Source: Spirochaetia bacterium (GTDB lineage Bacteria > Spirochaetota > Spirochaetia > Sphaerochaetales > Sphaerochaetaceae). Taken from it: a stretch of DNA of 7,217 nt. Shown here piece by piece: positions 5,534-7,217 of this stretch (the first letter of the stretch is position 1; each line of letters opens with the position of its first letter). The translations under genes and the position numbers were made by a program. The stretch is taken from the NCBI GenBank assembly GCA_009929055.1, contig SABI01000123.1, positions 1 to 7,217 of the forward strand, in the 5' to 3' direction. The notes beneath the pieces are model-generated. The model was not told the origin of the DNA and did no database searches. It worked only from the letters and a program-made list of their open reading frames with translations.

Positions 5534-5544
5534 ATAAATACATT
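5529..5544. promoter_or_regulatory. Palindromic operator candidate over the -10 and start site
   Basis: AATGTAT-AA-ATACATT is a perfect 7-bp-arm inverted repeat. It overlaps the last bases of the -10 (5542-5547) and the predicted start near 5535. This is where a dimeric repressor would block RNA polymerase. A second, weaker inverted repeat, ACAGA (5550-5554) and TCTGT (5563-5567), lies in the promoter spacer. The arms of the first repeat share bases with the 5' hairpin, so part of the symmetry could instead serve RNA structure. Confidence 0.4.
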
Positions 5545-5570
5545 ATAGCACAGATAGCGATTTCTGTCAA
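5542..5570 (-). promoter_or_regulatory. Perfect consensus sigma-70 promoter
   Basis: Minus strand: TTGACA (5570-5565), an optimal 17-bp spacer, and TATAAT (5547-5542), with a TG dinucleotide in the spacer two bases before the -10 (TGC then TATAAT), the extended -10 position. It has no protein gene directly downstream: the next confident start, the ligase, is about 400 nt away and has its own promoter. This implies that the intervening RNA itself matters. Confidence 0.88.
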
Positions 5571-5580
5571 GCACTATTTT
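5565..5580 (-). repeat. Promoter-upstream direct repeat, copy 2
   Basis: This is an exact second copy of AAAATAGTGCTTGACA (minus strand). It contains the -35 of the consensus promoter plus ten bases upstream. The matching copy is at 5198-5213, 367 bp away in the same orientation. Confidence 0.8.
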
Positions 5581-5633
5581 ATTAGCAGTGATGGAATCTA
5601 TGTAACTCGTTGAATTACAGTAGTTTACAGGGG

Positions 5634-6179
5634 TTAGAAAAGTGCTTGGAGGCGCAATCCTAAGCTCAAGTCTGACATTGCCAATATTTGCAATCCAAAC
5701 CTGTTTTTGTATATTATTCCTGTATCGAGGCTGAGTAGTAAAGTATCTTCTGTATGCGATTTAATTAAACCCACACCTATTGTAGGGGAAAACGTTTTTA
5801 TATTATTTATGTACTTATATTCAGTAGTGTTGTTAGTTATATAAACGCTATCCACCTTAACATGGAAATCATACTCAAACTGAAAAATTTTTTCGGGGTG
5901 TTTATATATAGTTTTTAATTCAGCAGTAAGCTTATCTAAAACAATAGTAGTATCTGAAGTAGCAATGTATCTTAGAGAGTCTGGAGAAAGGTAAATAATT
6001 TCAGGTACTATCTCTTTAATATATACAGGGTAACTTTTAGTGTTCGTAACTATAAGAGTATCTACAACAGTAATAGTCTCTGTGTTAGTAGGTCTTTTTA
6101 AATAGCTAAAATATATTGAAGTAAATAAGATTGAAGCTACTATTAGACCTATTATAAATGACCAAAAGACCTCTTTCAT
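5634..6179 (-). CDS. Membrane-anchored spanin-like phage protein
   Basis: This 181-residue protein has one N-terminal membrane helix (about 5-26), followed by KRP and a long exterior domain, giving an N-in, C-out topology. The exterior part is rich in Thr, Ile, Tyr and Asp with repeated beta-prone stretches (DTLIVTNTK near 40-48, DSVYITNNTTEYKYI near 110-124). The C-terminus, SPTIGVGLIK (131-140) to GLRLQALF, resembles the GVG-type endings of DUF6808-like proteins of Bacteroidetes phages, which I recall as possible Rz-like inner spanins. That assignment is from memory and is tentative. No coiled coil is obvious. Its ATG overlaps the phosphoesterase stop as ATGA, with GGAGA 11 nt upstream, so translation is probably coupled. 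The nearby SAGCQV protein supports a lysis context. A generic anchored envelope protein is the alternative. Confidence 0.6.
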   Translation of the reverse strand: MKEVFWSFIIGLIVASILFTSIYFSYLKRPTNTETITVVDTLIVTNTKSYPVYIKEIVPEIIYLSPDSLRYIATSDTTIVLDKLTAELKTIYKHPEKIFQFEYDFHVKVDSVYITNNTTEYKYINNIKTFSPTIGVGLIKSHTEDTLLLSLDTGIIYKNRFGLQILAMSDLSLGLRLQALF

Positions 6180-7012
6180 AGGTAATATTTCTCCGTAAAG
6201 TATTGAGTTTCCTCTTTAGGGCTTCTTGGATGAATCTTTACACACAAAGAACCTATAGAGCTTTCATGTCCTGTACCATTTTCGTAGTAGCTGTCATATC
6301 CCTCTTTTAGCTTCTCTAAGTAACATCCTGTAACCCCAAAAACTTTCTTAATGATGCGAGTAGTCCCTTTATAGAGTTCTCTCTGCCTCACTACATAGTC
6401 AATCATGCGGTGCACGTGTCCCATTAAATAGATGTCTGCATTTAAATCTAAGAACGTATCCCATATTTTATTTGCTGGGTATCCATTTAATTTACCTGCT
6501 CCGCCCATACCGTGTTTCAAAGCAGCAATATAAGTAACTTCAGACCTACTATTAGCTCTTAGTAATCTTAAATTAACTAAACACGTTTGTCCTCCATAAG
6601 CTTCTAATCCTAATCCTAATACCTCACATAGATATTTACTGGCGTTAAAATGGTGTCTTTTTAGGAAGGTTATTTCATGATTGCCTTTTAGTATTACCTT
6701 AATATTTTCCCTAATAGGCATTAAGAGTTTAGCAACCTCTTCAACCTGTCTCCTTGGGAATTCTTCTAAGTCTTTGATTTTATATTTTTCACAGATGGAG
6801 GCGGCATCAAACCTTGGGTCTGTAGGAATAACATTATCTATCATATCACCTAAAAGAAATACAACTTTAGATTTACATGGGTCTTTTTTAATGATGTCAA
6901 CCATTTTTCTAAACGCAGCATAATTAACATTTCCAGCACCTTCGTGTAAATCTCCAATAGCATAGACGTGTACTTCTTCCTCAAACGGAAGGTTAATTTC
7001 CTTAATATACAT
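6176..7012 (-). CDS. Calcineurin-like metallophosphoesterase
   Basis: This 278-residue protein carries the complete set of dimetal phosphoesterase motifs: GDLHEG (20-25, D21 and H23), GDMID (55-59, D56), GNHE (110-113, N111 and H112), a histidine in LKHGMGG (H167), and GHVH (198-201, H199 and H201). These residues hold two metal ions that hydrolyse phosphomono- or diesters. The substrate cannot be told from sequence: protein phosphate, nucleotides, cyclic nucleotides and DNA ends are all known in the superfamily. It lacks the extra domains of SbcD/Mre11, so it is probably a stand-alone enzyme. No signal peptide is visible, so it is likely cytoplasmic. The start has AAGGGA about 7-8 nt upstream. 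It sits between two lysis-like genes and overlaps the downstream one by 4 nt. Confidence 0.9.
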   Translation of the reverse strand: MYIKEINLPFEEEVHVYAIGDLHEGAGNVNYAAFRKMVDIIKKDPCKSKVVFLLGDMIDNVIPTDPRFDAASICEKYKIKDLEEFPRRQVEEVAKLLMPIRENIKVILKGNHEITFLKRHHFNASKYLCEVLGLGLEAYGGQTCLVNLRLLRANSRSEVTYIAALKHGMGGAGKLNGYPANKIWDTFLDLNADIYLMGHVHRMIDYVVRQRELYKGTTRIIKKVFGVTGCYLEKLKEGYDSYYENGTGHESSIGSLCVKIHPRSPKEETQYFTEKYYL

Positions 7013-7057
7013 ATTTTTTCCCTTATTTTATTTACCTACGAGTAGAACGCTCTCCAA

Positions 7058-7217
7058 TTACTTTATATCTGCTTCTTTTATTAGTGTATAACTTACTATT
7101 GCACTTTTAACATATTTAACTTGTAACCTTACTAAACTAATGATATACGCAAAATCTTCAGGTATTTGGACTACTTGACATCCTGCTGAAAATTTATCTA
7201 TAGTTTTAGCGATGTCT
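7058..7217 (-). CDS. C-terminus of a putative cell-wall enzyme with an SAGCQV motif (partial)
   Basis: This open frame enters from the right edge and ends at TAA 7060-7058, giving the last 52 residues. It contains KFSAGCQVVQIPEDFAYII near its start and VSYTLI near its end. S-x-G-C-Q-V followed by a Phe-rich helix and a closing (F/S)YTLI strand is a pattern I recall from uncharacterised phage proteins near lysis genes. It resembles the S-x-GC catalytic site of YkuD-type L,D-transpeptidases, so the cysteine may be catalytic on peptidoglycan. The N-terminus and the expected histidine are outside the window, so the function is a tentative inference. The gap of 45 nt to the phosphoesterase holds only that gene's ribosome binding site. 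Confidence 0.6.
   Translation of the reverse strand, partial: DIAKTIDKFSAGCQVVQIPEDFAYIISLVRLQVKYVKSAIVSYTLIKEADIK

Noticed and set aside
5601..5619. Near-palindrome TGTAA...TTACA after the spanin-like gene as a terminator
   Set aside because: The stem is 5 bp plus a mismatch with no U-run. It could at most be a protein-binding site upstream of the consensus promoter.
5133..5633. tRNA or CRISPR array in the gene-free region
   Set aside because: No T-loop or anticodon arm consensus and no regularly spaced repeats are visible; the only direct repeat is the two-copy promoter block.
6681..6923. Plus-strand ORF of 80 codons
   Set aside because: It is antisense to the metallophosphoesterase motif region and has no independent support.

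Overview
This window looks like part of the genome of a tailed phage or prophage, moderately AT-rich by eye. Every supported gene lies on the minus strand. Genes are short and tightly packed, with overlapping stops and starts, and phage-type DNA-metabolism genes sit beside what looks like lysis-type genes. The host cannot be fixed. Strong GGAG-type ribosome binding sites and a textbook TTGACA/TATAAT promoter argue for a Firmicutes-, Proteobacteria- or Fusobacteria-like host. The anchored protein at 5634-6179 and the SAGCQV protein at the right edge resemble proteins I associate with Bacteroidetes phages. A NrdG-like radical SAM protein would fit anaerobic growth of the host.

In transcription order (right to left), the right part (7217-5634) holds three genes. 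They are the C-terminus of a putative cell-wall enzyme with an SAGCQV motif, a complete calcineurin-type metallophosphoesterase, and a membrane-anchored spanin-like protein that overlaps the phosphoesterase by ATGA. This may be a lysis-related module with a phosphoesterase inserted.

The middle (5633-5133) is a 500-bp stretch with no convincing protein gene, and it is the most interesting part of the window. It starts with a perfect consensus promoter whose -10 and start site are overlapped by a palindrome. A 5'-terminal hairpin follows, then about 165 nt with large nested inverted repeats that can fold into a branched RNA. After that come a weak terminator-like element and a second promoter, which shares a 16-bp block with the first and sits just upstream of the ligase. 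I propose a phage non-coding RNA or a long structured leader.

The left part (5132-1) reads as one operon: ATP-dependent DNA ligase, two unknown proteins, a small P-loop protein, a two-helix membrane peptide, a Lar-like zinc-ribbon protein, a 17-codon ORF, the NrdG-like activase, a 66-residue acidic protein, a DnaB-type replicative helicase and a conserved phage protein that runs off the left edge. Most neighbours overlap by 4-28 nt and each has its own ribosome binding site, so coupled translation is likely. Ligase and helicase serve replication and nick sealing, the activase would support dNTP supply, and the small proteins are probably host-takeover or accessory functions.
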